Assembly (NCBI GenBank): GCA_027475525.1
Contig: JAMWFC010000053.1
Location: forward strand, 248,001 to 312,000
Origin: Macrolepiota albuminosa
Taxonomy: Eukaryota; Basidiomycota; Agaricomycetes; Agaricales; Agaricaceae
Length of the DNA stretch: 64,000 nt
Reading direction: 5' to 3'
Shown one piece after another: positions 12,256 through 23,766 of this stretch (position 1 is the stretch's first letter; the number at the start of each line of letters is the position of its first letter). Below the pieces are notes generated by a model that worked only from the letters and a program-made list of their open reading frames with translations, did no database searches and was not told the origin of the DNA. The position numbers and the translations under genes were made by a program.

Positions 12256-13269
12256 ACCCAGAAGACGCCCTAAATCGTGGAATCGACCCTGACGTCTTCT
12301 CCGCCCCAGTCTCACATCTTTGCTCCACGACACTCGTACAGGACGCCCTCACAGCTTACCTACCCTCCCACTCCTCGCACTCTCTCCTCCTCAAAACTCG
12401 CCTCACCCCCTCCAGAACCCCCCTCAACACCCTCGTTGACAGTGGCGCCACCGACAACTTCATCAATAAAGCATGGTCCACCTTCGCCCCGGAACCCGCT
12501 CAGCGACTCCTGGTCCCAGTATGACTCTGCCTCTTTGACAGAGACGCCTCCATGGCGGGGGACATCACTCACTTCGTGCGTATGCCCGTTACTTTTGCCA
12601 ACAGACAGACTCACACCCTCCGGATGTTGATAACCAAACTCCATCCTTCCGCACCCCTGGTCCTAGGGCTCCCGTGGCTCCAAGACACCAATCCCCACAT
12701 CGATTGGCGACATCTTACCCTTTGCCTGACCCGGGACCCGATGCCCGACGACCAGCAACTCCCCTTTGACATCCCCCACTCTCCCGATCTTACCCCAAAG
12801 GATGGACCCCCACCACCTCCTGGGCTCCAGTCCCGCTCGTCCCAATCCTTTGTCATCAATGCCAGGCTGGACAGCACCCCGGGACCAATATCGGCCCTCA
12901 TCGACAGCGGAGCCACCGGAGTTGCACCTCCGGGCCCTAGGGAACGACCCGACGTCCGACACCCCCAGGACGACTGCCGCACCCCCCACGCCCGTCCAAG
13001 ACCGCAAGGCCCCTGATCGACCCCCAAACATTCCTCGGAACAAGTACAAAGGGCCGAACTACCCCTGCCGGTCTCAGACACGCATCACACCTGCTCTGGC
13101 CCAAACATTCCTCGGAACAAGTACAAAGGGCCGAACTACCCCTGCCGGTCTCAGACACGCATCACACCTGCTCTGGCCGAATGCTTCCACGACCCCAATC
13201 GACCTGAGCGCACTCGACATTAGGATCATTGGGGCCGCCCCCTTCGCCCGCCTCATGAGGGATGGAACT
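12256..13269 (+). pseudogene. pol: pol of A1, part 1 (protease modules)
   Basis: This is the protease part of pol, in the -1 frame relative to gag. The first retropepsin has DSGATDNFI near 12440, and a TGA at 12532-12534 replaces CGA. The second has DSGATGV near 12905. The text then jumps to the linker HLRALGNDP, so about 300 bp of the second module present in A2 are deleted. A 77-bp duplication follows at 13023-13176. The frame is cut at 13269 by element A3 and resumes at 20985 in the same sentence of the protein (LMRDGT, then FQLHTS). Confidence 0.85.
13023..13176 (+). repeat. 77-bp tandem duplication in A1 pol
   Basis: Units 13023-13099 and 13100-13176 are identical by eye. A2 has one unit (58000 region), and the extra one shifts the reading frame. 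Confidence 0.9.
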
Positions 13270-14010
13270 TGTCAGATTCTGCTGAGTCGGAGGCTTTCCG
13301 GGAAAGCGAGCGCCCTTACAATGCAGACTTGACCCACGGATACTCGGGTGTCTGGAACTCCGGGGCTAGGACTCCGAGGTTCAAGACGTGGACAGGGGGA
13401 TCCCGGGAGAGGGGACTTAGTCCGGGGGTTTTTGGGTGGTGGGTAACTGGGGAGTTCAGGTGGGGGTCGAGTCGTGAACCGGAGGTTCTAAGACGAGACC
13501 AAGTTAGTAAGTTAAAGTCGCGAAGTGCATACCAGTCTTAGAGCACGCAATTATCCAAGCGTGCCAGTCAAGCGTGCCAGTCAACGCGTACCAGTCAAAT
13601 AGAGGGCACGCAACAATCCAAGTAATGCAATGTAATATCAAGACTAGCGAATACAACAGGGAACTATGCTATAAGTACTATGGGACTGGGTCTCGGGGTT
13701 CCGGGGTGTCTGGGATGGGCTCCGGGGGTCATTGAGTAGCAGCAGGGACTGTATATCGGGATTGCGCGTGTGGGGCGCGTGATCAATTGGCGCGGAGGGA
13801 GCTGTGATGCATGATGCATGATAGCCGGAAATGAGTCGCGTGATCCGATCGTTGATCGGGGCTGGCGGCGGCTGATGGCGGTCCTTGATGCGCGTGATGG
13901 CGGTGCCGGTGGTCGTGATGGCGGGGCATGTCCTGCGAGGTCGGAGGGAGGGTCCCGGATGGTATTCTGGGGGTGTCCCGGGGTGGGCCCAGAGGGGAGG
14001 GGTCGTGACA
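13270..14010 (-). repeat. 3' LTR of A3
   Basis: It is the reverse complement of LTR A, 741 bp, starting TGTCAGATTC and ending GTCGTGACA. The polypurine tract reads as tcaccccccc from 14011. Confidence 0.9.
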
Positions 14011-14138
14011 TCACCCCCCCTTCAGTGCCGAGACCCTCCGAGGCATGCGTAGCCAGGGGTTCGGACCGGGGTCCAATCGTGGGATCCGGCACCTGACTTG
14101 CCACGTATCGAAAAAATTTTTTACCATCAAACTCAACC

Positions 14139-16880
14139 ATGTCGCATACGCCGACGCATTCCCCGACGCCCCCACAAACTAACAAGGTTGCGCCCCTCAT
14201 GGCTTGGGAAGCCCAGTGATGACGCCAACAGTAGTTGGGTGCGCTGGACGTATACACAGTACAACGCCGTCTCCAGCGCTTGGCGTACATAGTTGTGAGG
14301 AGTCCTGACAGGGTCCCGGTGTGCTCGAGTGGAGGTAGTAAAACGATGCGCTAGATTATAGCGCTTCAGGGGCTACCTGGCAGACGGTAAGCGTCGTAGT
14401 TTAGGCAAAGATATTGGAGAAAAGACGAGTAGCGCAGCGTATTGTGCCCGTAGGTGGCACCATAAACGATGAAGACGAGATAGACGAAGCTAGCGCCCGA
14501 CTTAGTGACGAAGTCGAAGGAAGCTAGCACGAGTTGAACGCTAAGTGTAACTGTGTGTTCGAGGGGTTACGATTCGTTGTTATATACATGTAAAGTAGCT
14601 ATTTTATATACTATGCGCTACCGTGTTTGCCAAGATACGAGCCCATCTGCGGCGCTACCTCCTAGCGCCTCTCCTCGTGGTTTCCTCTAACGGCGACCTG
14701 TCAACGGCGACCTTTTGCACATGGCTGACGGCGACCAACGGCGTTATGACCCACGGCGACCAGCGGCGACTCTATATTGACTTAGAATTGTACGAGTCTG
14801 CTCACTTTTACTATATCTCCGATTGGCCAGGCTGTTCCGGGGTATGGTCGGAAAATCCTCGACAGACACCGTGAGCGCTAATGTCAGCGCTACTCATTGT
14901 ATTAGTTCCTGGCAGGTCCAGATGTCGGATTTAAGTATATCCAGTGCCGCCGTCATTGATCCTTTTAGACTTCTGATTGAAGTTCCTCGTCAAATGGCAG
15001 CGCCTGCTGCTGGCTCCTTCTGGAAGTGATCGGGGTTTAGTTAGAGTCCTCTCCCGCCGTTGTGTTAGCGTTATACGTTATGAGCCTTCTTCATCCTTGG
15101 GCTAGGTGAAAGGAGTGCGCTGAAGGCCTGGTAGCTAGGGGTTAGGATAAATTTCCACATCCTGTAGTAATTTGCCAGAGCTAGAGCTGCTCTATATTCC
15201 CAACTGGTCGCTAGAGTCCTGAATACGTCAAGTGTCGGTTGGCCTATAATGTCCCTTGATGCGCTCAGTCCAAGTAGAAGCCTATCACCGGGATGCGCAA
15301 TACTGAGCCTGCCTCGACCGGGAGCGCATGGCGGAGCTCGCCCAGCAACGTGAGTGTCTTCCCGCATCGTCTGCCTATCCCACTGACCTTCCTATTCCAG
15401 AACAACTCAGCAATCCTGTCGCGGGTCCCAGCCGGCACCCGGAGCCTGCTCCCAATGCAGGTCCTAGTGTCGTCCTGGAGGCCCGTCCGAGTCGTCCTGC
15501 ACCTACCTTTGCACGGATGACTGTCCGCCCTCCCCGCCCTCAACCCCCTTCCCACCCCAGGCTACCTGCCCCTCGTTTCCGTCATTCCGGGATGGCGGTG
15601 GGGGCCGTATCTGAAGTTCCGGAGGGTCAGCGCATTGCGTGGGCGGACGCGATGCAGGAGTTATTTGGGGAGGCCCTGAAGAGGCCCCGGGGTCTACCCA
15701 CCCACGCCTGGTGCGTGAATAACGGACCGGTGAGTGCTTCCTTACCTCGGGTTTCGTTGCTGACTTTGGCGCGCTCGACGAACGGTCCCCTGCCTGTTCG
15801 AGGTCCCAGGCCCCTCATCCCGCCGGGACACGTCCGTGTGTGAGGCATGCCGCCTCAACCATGAGCGATGTTCCGTGTCAGCGCTGTGGAGGGCACGCTG
15901 CGTCTCCTGGGAGCAGGGGTGGCCGCTGGGGGGGGTCACCCGGAGGATGGGGTCGAGGAGCGGGACTGGGTCATGGAGCCGGTGGAGGAGGTGGCCGTGG
16001 CGGGCCCAGGGGGGTCGGAGAGCGGGGGTGCCATTCAAGTGGGGGGCCGGGGCTGGCCCATGGGCCTCATCATGCGCCGAGTGACCCAGGCCGGAGGAAG
16101 CTGGGAGGGGCGCGGGGGGCGCTCTAACAAGGGGAAGCGGCGGGCGTCGCCAAGCCCTTCCCCAGGGCTGTCAAAGAGGGCGCGTCTGCCCTCCGAGACC
16201 CCGCCCCCGGTTTCCCCGCCACGCTTCTCCCCGGCGGTGTTCTCCCCCTTGTCCGTGGGCCTTCAAGGTGTCAACGTTGGAGTTCGGGCCGGGCAGAAGC
16301 AGGGCGGCCAGAAGGGGGAGGGGACGGCGGTCCCAAGGGGTCTGGAGGGGGATCAGGAGGCCATGCTCCAGGATCTGGAGGGGGCCAGGGTCGCTCGGGG
16401 GGAAGCGGAGGCCGAGGTGGAGGCCTTGAGGGCGAGGTTGGGACAGGAGGTGGGGTTCCCGGAGGGGCTGGTGGAGGCTGTGCGTTGAGACATGGTGGTT
16501 GCCCGCATGGCCTCGCTAAGTGAGTGGTCCCTTCCTCGGACTTGGTGTCCTACTAACGCCTACAGGCTGGGCCCGGGAGCACCGTTTGCTCCTGGATGGG
16601 GCAGCTGTGGCACTTGCGGTGCTGCAGGAGGGGCAGCGCCCAGAAGTGACGACTCCCGGGATGGAGCGGGGCCTCGACTTGCTGGGGCAGGTGGTGTCGG
16701 CACACTGGCGGAGGAACGTGCCTGCTCCCGGCTCCTGGTTCGAAAGGGTCCTGGATGAGGGTGAGCCTCTTCCATTCTGGGAGCAGTTGGCAGAGGAGGT
16801 ACTGCAGGAGCACAGTCCGGCGGGGATGGGGAAGGGGTTCTGAGGCTGGCCAGAGGAGGGAGGGAGCGAAGGCCGGTAGT
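14139..16880 (+). pseudogene. Antisense accessory gene of A3 (Zn-cluster/coiled-coil), broken
   Basis: This is the A3 copy of the gene intact in A2 (61562-63346), and it runs opposite to pol. The ATG at 14139 follows the conserved A/T tract cgaaaaaattttttaccatcaa. Exon 1 is cut by solo LTR B (14217-15287). Exon 2 carries the Pro-rich region. The cluster half CEACRLNHERC lies near 15840-15880, and the coiled coil follows (about 16300-16480). The last intron has donor gtgagt near 16520, branch ctactaacgc and acceptor ctacag near 16563, so the splice signals are kept although the intron sequence has diverged. A TGA near 16842 and other changes break the frame. It supports the gene model of A2. 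Confidence 0.8.
14217..15287 (-). repeat. Solo LTR B in A3
   Basis: It is a 1071-bp copy running from TGATGACGCC to GCCTATCA. The flanks CCAG (14213-14216) and CCGG (15288-15291) look like a 4-bp duplication with one G-to-A change; the uninterrupted sequence in A2 is agcccgggac. On the minus strand, which is the sense of element B, a TATA box (tatataaa) lies at about 14601-14612. Confidence 0.9.
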
Positions 16881-18203
16881 TTTCTCCTTTTTGTCTTTTT
16901 CTTGCCCGTTGATTCTTGTTCTGGTCCCGTACTGTAGAATACTGTAACTGTAGAAAATGTACATACTTGGTCTCCCGGGGTCAACAGGAAGTGTGAGTAA
17001 GGGGAACAAAAGAGACCGGGAAGAACACCTTGCCCAGACTCCGGGATACTACTATGAAAAGATACTAAAAAAAAGAGTAAGATCTAGAAAGGGAAAGCAG
17101 AAAGTATACATGGGAGTTGAATCCCTACTGAGCCCAGAGGCGGGGGTTACGCCCACTACTGCCGTCTGTGAGTCCTGCGCCCGGGAAGGTCGTTTCCCAA
17201 GTGCCGTTGTTGGAAGTCCCGGAGTTTGTCGAGGGCGCCTTCGAGGTTTCGGCGCGGCTCCCAAGTGTTGTCTTCCGGGCCGTATCCCTTCCACCGTATG
17301 AGGAAGTGGGGTCGTCCATAAATATTCCGGGAGTCAAGGATGTCTTCAACTTTGTAGTGGTACTTGTCCTCGACTTCGACCGGGGGAGGGGGCTCGGGGC
17401 GTCGTTCGGGGAAAGGATCTGGGGGGTGTCGTTCCAGGAGGCGGACGTGGAATACCGGGTGCAGACCTTTTAGTCCCAGAGGAAGCTCGATCTGGTAGGC
17501 GTGGGATGAGACCTTCTTCAGTATTTTGAACGGGCCGAGGCGCTTGTGATCGAGTTTTGGGGAGGGCCACCGGGTGCGGAGGTGGCGTCGATCTAACCAT
17601 ACCTTTGTCCCAGGGTTCCAGTCGGGGGTGTCTTCCTGCTTCCGGTCGGCATGTTTTGCATAGGCCTGGTTTGCGGTGTCGATCTCTTTCTGGAGGAACT
17701 CGTGAAGGGACTGGAGATCCCAGGCAACCTCGTGGGCGGCGTGCGACGGGATGTTCCGGAGTGAGAGCGTCAGTCAGGGGTAGTACCCTTTGTTGGCGAA
17801 GAAGGGGGATACCCCGGTGGCGGAGTGCGGCATGTTGTTGTAGGTGAACTCGGCCAGGAGGAGCTCGGTGCGCCAGTTGTCCTGTAAGTAGTTGACGTAC
17901 AGCCGGAGGTACTGCTCGAGGGACTGGTTGACCCTTTTGGTTTGACCATCGGTTTCAGGGTGGTAGGCAGTAGAGAGGTTAGTCTTTACTTCAAGGGCCT
18001 TACACAGGGAAGTCCAAAACTTGGACATGAAGAGGGGACCACGGTCAGAGACAATGTCGTCCGGGAGGCCGTGTTTGGCGAAGACGTGCTCAAGGAACAG
18101 CCGGGCAAAGTCCGAGGCGGTGTCCGTGGTGTGGCAGGGTAGGAAAATGCCCTGTTTGGTTAGCCTACACACAACAACGAGGATGGCATCGAATCCTTCA
18201 GAT

Positions 18204-18357
18204 TCCGGGAGTTTGACGATGTGGTCCAGAGATATGGAGGACCAGGGGCGTCGTCCGACTGGCAGGGGTTTCAGGAGTCCTCCGGGAGTTTGACGATGTG
18301 GTCCAGAGATATGGAGGACCAGGGGCGTCGTCGACTGGCAGGGGTTTCAGGAGTCCG
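18204..18357 (-). repeat. 77-bp tandem duplication in A3 integrase
   Basis: The starts are at 18204 and 18281. The second unit lacks one C near its end, the only non-identical pair of the 14 that I see. Confidence 0.85.
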
Positions 18358-18441
18358 TGTGGTCGGTGTCAGGGAACCTTGGCCTGGAGGCAGGGTTTGC
18401 ATGATCGAATGTAACGGGTCACGTCCTTCTTCAACCCTGGC

Positions 18442-18595
18442 CAAAAGTAAGTCCGGGAGATAAGCTGGAGGGTCTTACGTATTTCAGGGTGTCCCCAGAG
18501 CTTGTGGTCGTGGTGTTGCAAAAGTAAGTCCGGGAGATAAGCTGGAGGGTCTTACGTATTTCAGGGTGTCCCCAGAGCTTGTGGTCGTGGTGTTG
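18442..18595 (-). repeat. 77-bp tandem duplication in A3 integrase (HHCC region)
   Basis: Units 18442-18518 and 18519-18595 are identical by eye. Confidence 0.9.
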
Positions 18596-20534
18596 ACGGA
18601 GGATGTTGTAGCGGAGTCGGGTGTGATCCGGGACGTAGATGCGGCCGTCCCAGAGGAGGAGTTTTTCATCGGGGGACAAGAAGAAGGCGGGGTCCCGGTC
18701 GGCTCCATCGGGAGGGTTGCGGGGGTCATGATCGGTGAAGTACTTGTCTCGGGGGGCGCGGCGGATCTGACTCAGGGTCCCTTCATCATTTAAGATCAGT
18801 ACGGCATTCAGATGTTCAGGAGGGATCACCACGCGATGATTGAACGCATTGCGTTCCACCTCGAACGACTTCTTGGGGTAGACGTCTGGTCAACGGGTGA
18901 GGGCATCGGGTTTAGCTCCGAGTCGTCCCGGGCGGTACTGGATCGTGAAGTCGTATTCCGAGAGGACCTCGGACCATCGGGCCTGCCACTCGCCGGACAT
19001 GTTTCTGGTGGTCCTCTGGTGAGTCGGAATAAATGAGGATGTCGTCTAGGTAGACGATCATGAAGACGTCGCTCATGTCATGGAAAATGTTGTTCATGAA
19101 GTATTGGAACGTGGCGGGGGAGTTAGTCATTCCGAAAGGCATCACAAGGTACTCAAACAGACCATACCGCGTGCGGAACGCGGTTTTCCACTCGTGTCCC
19201 GGGGCGATGCGGACGTTGTTGTAACCGGAGCAGAGGTCGATTTTCGTGTAGACCTTGGCACTGCGAAGTCGATCGACCAGATCGCCAATGAGCGGGAGCG
19301 GGTAGCGGTTCTTCTTGGTGATCTTATTGAGTCCCCGGTAGTCGACACAGAGTCGGAGCGAGCCGTCCTTCTTCTTGGCGAATAGAACCGGGGCTCCGGC
19401 GGCGGAGGGTCGGATGAATCCCTTACTGAGCATTTCGTCGAGGTAGTCCTTGAGGGCCCGGAGTTCGACCTCCGACATGTTGTATACCTTGCCAAAAGGG
19501 GGGGTGGCTCCTTCCTCGAGGTCGATGGTGTGATCATAGGGGCGGTGAGGGGGGATCTCCTTGGCGTCTCCTTCGGAGAATACGTCAGCGAACTCGTGAT
19601 ACTCCGGGGGAACTACTTCTCGGAGGATCTGCTCCTCGGTTTTCTTTTCTGGGGGAATAGCGTCCCCCCGTAGATGTTCTTCCGGGAGAGAAGGCGAGGT
19701 GTGCAGCTGAAACGTGGGAGTCCCATCCCTCATGAGGCGAGCGAAGGGGGTGGCCCCAATGATCCTAATGTTGAGTGCGTTCAGGTCGTTCGGGGTCACG
19801 GGTACATCGGCCGGAGCAGGTGTGACGCGTGTCTGAGACCGGCCAGGGTAGTTCGGCCCTTTGTACTTGTTCCGAGGAATGTTTGGAGGTCGATCGGAGG
19901 CCTGGGGCGCCGTCCAGCCTGGCATTGATGACGAAGGATCGGGACAAACGGGACTGGAGTCCGAGGGGTTGTGGGGGCCCGTCCTTTGGGGTAGAGTTTG
20001 GAGAGTGGGGGATGTTGAAGGGGAGTTGCTGGTCGTCGGGCATCGGGTCCCAGGTCAGGTGAAGGGTGAGATGTCGCCAATCGATGTGGGGATTGGTGTC
20101 TCAGAGCCACGGGAGCCCTAGGACCAGGGGTGTGGAAGAGTGGAGTTTGGTTATCAATATCTGGAGGGTGTCAGTCTGTCCGTTGGCGAAAGTAACGGGC
20201 ATACGCACAAAGTGAGTGATGTCCCCCACTGTAGAGGTGTCTCCGTCAAAGAGGCAGAGCCGTACCGGGACCGGGAGTCGCTGAGTGGGTTCCAGGGCGA
20301 GGGTAGACCATGCTTCATCGATGAAGTTGTTGGTGGTGCCACTGTTAACGAGGGTGTCGAGGGGGGTTCTGGAGGGGGTAAGGCGGGTTTTGAGGAGGAG
20401 GGAGTGCGAGGAGTGGGAGGGTAGGTAGGCCATGAGGGTGTCCTGTATGAGTGTCATGGAGCGAAGATGTGAGACCGGAGCGAAGAAGACATCGGGGTCG
20501 ATTCCACGATTTAGGGCGTCTTCCGGGTCTAAAT

Positions 20535-20970
20535 CGCCGGGTCGTTTTCCGAATACTCGTAGGTGGTGTCCTCCCCTTCGAAGGTCCAGGTGGCACGTCC
20601 CATGACCTGTCATTTGGGGCACTCGGAGATGAAATGGTCTTTCTCACCACAGAGTATGCAGACACCCTCCCTTCTCCGTCGTTCCTGCACATCCATCGGG
20701 ACTTCGATCCAGGGTCGTCCCTTCTTTTGAAGCCGGTTGGCCCGGAGGGCCTCCTCGTCCCATTCGTCGTCGAAGTCGAAGTCTTCGGGGTCTCCCAGGG
20801 GTTCCTCGGGGCTTGGCGCATCGCCCAGGTCGTGGGCGGCCACGGCGGCGTTGAGTTGGGCCTGGGGGCGGATGCCGCTGCTGGGGTTAGCATTGGGCGG
20901 GCCGCGACTCACCGGGGGTCGGCCGCCAGGGAACGCGGGGGGACCAGGGTTCTGACTTTGGGGGTTGGGG
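20535..20970 (-). pseudogene. gag: gag C-terminus of A3
   Basis: Only the last quarter of Gag remains: the Pro/Asp-rich linker and the knuckle [14 protein letters not shown] (near 20670-20630). The codon after the knuckle region has become TGA (near 20611). Its upstream edge is fused to the first bases of the LTR at about 20966, with ACCCC shared by both sides of the join. Confidence 0.85.
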
Positions 20971-22000
20971 GTCGTGACAGAACTCCCACATTTCAGCTGC
21001 ACACCTCGCCTTCTCTCCCAGAAGAACACCTATGAGGGGACGCTATTCCCCTGGAAAAGAAAACCAAGGAGCAAATCCTCCGAGAAGTAGTTCCCCTGGA
21101 GTATCACGAGTTTGCTGACGTATTTTCCGAAGGAGACACCAAGGAGATCCCCCCTCACTGCCCCTATGATCACACCATTGACCTCGAGGAAGGAGCCACC
21201 CCCCCTTTTGGCAAGGTATACAACATGTCGGAGGTCGAACTCCAGGCCCTCAAGGACTACCTCGACGAAATGCTCGGTAAGGGATTCATCTGACCCTCCG
21301 CCTCCGCCGCCGGAGCCCCGGTTCTATTCGCCAAGAAGAAGGACGGCTCGCTCCGACTCTGTGTCGACTACTGGGGACTCAATAAGATCACCAAGAAGAA
21401 CCGCTACCCGCTCCCGCTCATTGGCGATCTGGTCGATTGACTCCGCAGTGCCAAGGTTTACACGAAGATCGACCTCCGCTCCGGTTACAACAACGTCCGC
21501 ATTGCCCTGGGACACGAGTGGAAAACCGCGTTCCGCATGCGGTATGGTCTGTTTGAGTACCTTGTGATGACTTTCAGAATGACTAACTCCCCCGCCACAT
21601 TTCAATACTTCATGAACGACATCTTCCACGACATGAGTGACGTCTTTGTGATCGTCTACCTGGACGACATCCTCATTTATTCCAACTCACCAGAGGATCA
21701 CCAGAAGCATGTCCGGCGAGTCCTCGAATGCCTCCGGGAGCACAACCTCCATGCCAAGCCCAAGAAGTGTTCATTCCATACAGAAAAGGTTGAGTATCTT
21801 GGCGTCATCGTATCTCCGAACGGCGTTCACATGGACCTCCACAAGGTCGAGGCCATCATCAACTGGCCGCAGCCCTGGAATGTCAAGGAAGTACAATCTT
21901 TCTTGAGTTTTGCTAACTTCTACCGGAGGTTCATAGATAACTACTCCGGTATCACGAAACCCCTCAACCGGCTCACGTGCAAGGACGTCGCCTGGAACTG

Positions 22001-22154
22001 GGACAGTAAGTGCCAGAGTGTCTTTAACCTGCTCAAGGAGGCTTTCACGACTGCCCCCGTACTCCGGCACTACGACCGGACAGTAAGTGCCAGAGTGTCT
22101 TTAACCTGCTCAAGGAGGCTTTCACGACTGCCCCCGTACTCCGGCACTACGACC
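22001..22154 (+). repeat. 77-bp tandem duplication in A1 RT/RNase H
   Basis: Units 22001-22077 and 22078-22154 are identical by eye. A2 has one unit at about 59173. Confidence 0.92.
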
Positions 22155-22760
22155 TGACCCTCCCGATTATCCTGGAATGCGACGCCTCTGACTACGCCAT
22201 CGCCGGGATTCTCTCGCAGATGGAACCTGATGGAGAGGAGCCCCGGCCAGTTGCCTTCTACACCCAGTCCATGATCGATGCCAAACTCAACTACGACATC
22301 TACGACAAGGAGCTCCTCGCCATTGTCGAAGCCTTCAAGCAATGGCGAGCCTACCTCGAGGGAGCCCGGCACTGGATTCAGGTCTACTCGGATCACAACA
22401 ACCTGCAGTACTTCACCACGACCAAACAGCTTAGTCGATGGCAGGCCCAATGGTCCGAGGTCCTCTCGGAATACGACTTCAGGATCCAGTACCGCCCAGG
22501 ACAACTCGGAGCTAAACCCGATGCCCTCACCCGTTGACCGGACGTCTACCCCAAGAAGTCATTCGAGGTGGAACGCAATGCATTCAATCATTGCGTGGTG
22601 ATCCCTCCTGAACATTTGAATGCCGTACTGATCTTAAACGACGAAGGGACCCTGAGCCAGATCTGCCGCACCCCCCGAGACAAGTACTTCACCGACCATG
22701 ACCCCTGCAGCCCTCCCGACGGAACCGACTGGGACCCCGCCTTCTTCTTGTCCCCCAACA

Positions 22761-22914
22761 AAAAACTCCTCCTCTGGAATGGCCGCATCTACGTCCCGGA
22801 TCACGCCCGACTCCGCTACGACGTCCTCCGTCAACACAAAAACTCCTCCTCTGGAATGGCCGCATCTACGTCCCGGATCACGCCCGACTCCGCTACGACG
22901 TCCTCCGTCAACAC
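22761..22914 (+). repeat. 77-bp tandem duplication before A1 integrase
   Basis: Units 22761-22837 and 22838-22914 are identical by eye. Confidence 0.92.
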
Positions 22915-23154
22915 TACGATCACAAGCTCGGGGACACCCTGGAATATGTAAGACTCTCCAGCTGATCTCCCGGACTTACTTTTGGCCAGGGTTGAAGAAG
23001 GACGTGACCTGCTACATTCGATCATGTGAACCCTGCCTCCGGGCCAAGGTTCCCCGACACCAACCATACGGACTCCTGAAACCCCTGCCAGTCGGACGAC
23101 GCCCCCGGTCCTTCATATCCCTGGACCACATCGTTGAACTCCCGGAATCTGAAG

Positions 23155-23308
23155 GGTTCAATGCCATTCTCGTCATTGTGTGCAGGCTAACCAAACAGGG
23201 CATCTTCCTACCCTGCCACACCACGGACACCGGTTCAATGCCATTCTCGTCATTGTGTGCAGGCTAACCAAACAGGGCATCTTCCTACCCTGCCACACCA
23301 CGGACACC
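23155..23308 (+). repeat. 77-bp tandem duplication in A1 integrase core
   Basis: Units 23155-23231 and 23232-23308 are identical by eye. Confidence 0.92.
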
Positions 23309-23470
23309 GCTCCGGACTTTGCCCAGCTGTTCTCGAGCACGTCTTCGCCAAACACGGACTCCCAGACGACATCGTCTCCGACCGTGGCCCACTCTTCGTA
23401 TTCAAGTTTTGGACTTCCCTGTGTAAGGCACTTGAAGTAAAGACTAACCTCTTTACCACCTACCACCCCG

Positions 23471-23624
23471 AAACCGACGGCCAAACTGAAAGGGTCAACC
23501 AGTCCCTCGAGCAGTACCTCCGGCTGTATGTCAACTACTTACAGGACAAACCGACGGCCAAACTGAAAGGGTCAACCAGTCCCTCGAGCAGTACCTCCGG
23601 CTGTATGTCAACTACTTACAGGAC
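23471..23624 (+). repeat. 77-bp tandem duplication around the integrase Glu
   Basis: Units 23471-23547 and 23548-23624 are identical by eye. The unit includes the codon of the third catalytic residue. Confidence 0.92.
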
Positions 23625-23766
23625 ACTGGCGCGCCGAGCTCCCCCTGGCCGAGTTCATCTACAACAACACGCCGCACTCTGCCACCGGGGTATCCCCCTT
23701 CTTCGCCAACAAAGGGTACCACCCCCGACTGACGCTCTCGCTCCGGGACATCCCGTCGCACGCCGC

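Larger units (their letters stand above)
17156..20625 (-). pseudogene. pol: pol of A3
   Basis: Reading from right to left, it holds protease 1 (near 20340), a shortened protease 2, RT with [14 protein letters not shown] (near 19060), integrase (about 18700-17700) and a chromodomain ending with TAG at 17156-17158. RT passes directly from KHVR to the end of RNase H at about 18990-19005, a deletion of roughly 660 bp compared with A2. The second protease motif is lost between RLDGAP and DRPPNIP near 19905. Two 77-bp duplications (18204-18357, 18442-18595) further disturb the integrase frame. No function is possible. Confidence 0.85.
13270..20979 (-). mobile_element. Chromovirus copy A3, reversed inside A1
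   Basis: The element reads TGTCAGATTCTGC at its left end (the LTR end reversed) and GGGTCGTGACA at its right end. GAACT flanks it at 13265-13269 and 20980-20984. The whole 3' LTR is present at 13270-14010. At the other side only about 12-14 bp of the 5' LTR remain, joined directly to gag codons, so the 5' LTR, the primer site and most of gag are deleted. RNase H (near 19000) and a stretch around the second protease (near 19900) are deleted too. Confidence 0.92.
20985..23766 (+). pseudogene. pol: pol of A1, part 2 (RT, RNase H, integrase)
   Basis: It continues the protein cut at 13269. RT motifs are [11 protein letters not shown] (near 21330) and [14 protein letters not shown] (near 21660). 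RNase H starts near 22170 with ECDASDY. Integrase HHCC and core follow from about 22900 to 23766. Stops at 21291, 21438 and 22535 are all TGA where A2 has CGA. Four 77-bp duplications (from 22001, 22761, 23155 and 23471) add frameshifts that are probably not real. At 23766 the integrase is cut by element B and continues at 32250. Confidence 0.9.

Noticed and set aside
15836..16488. Overlapping GC-rich frames as separate host genes
   Set aside because: They are alternative frames of exon 3 of the A3 antisense gene.
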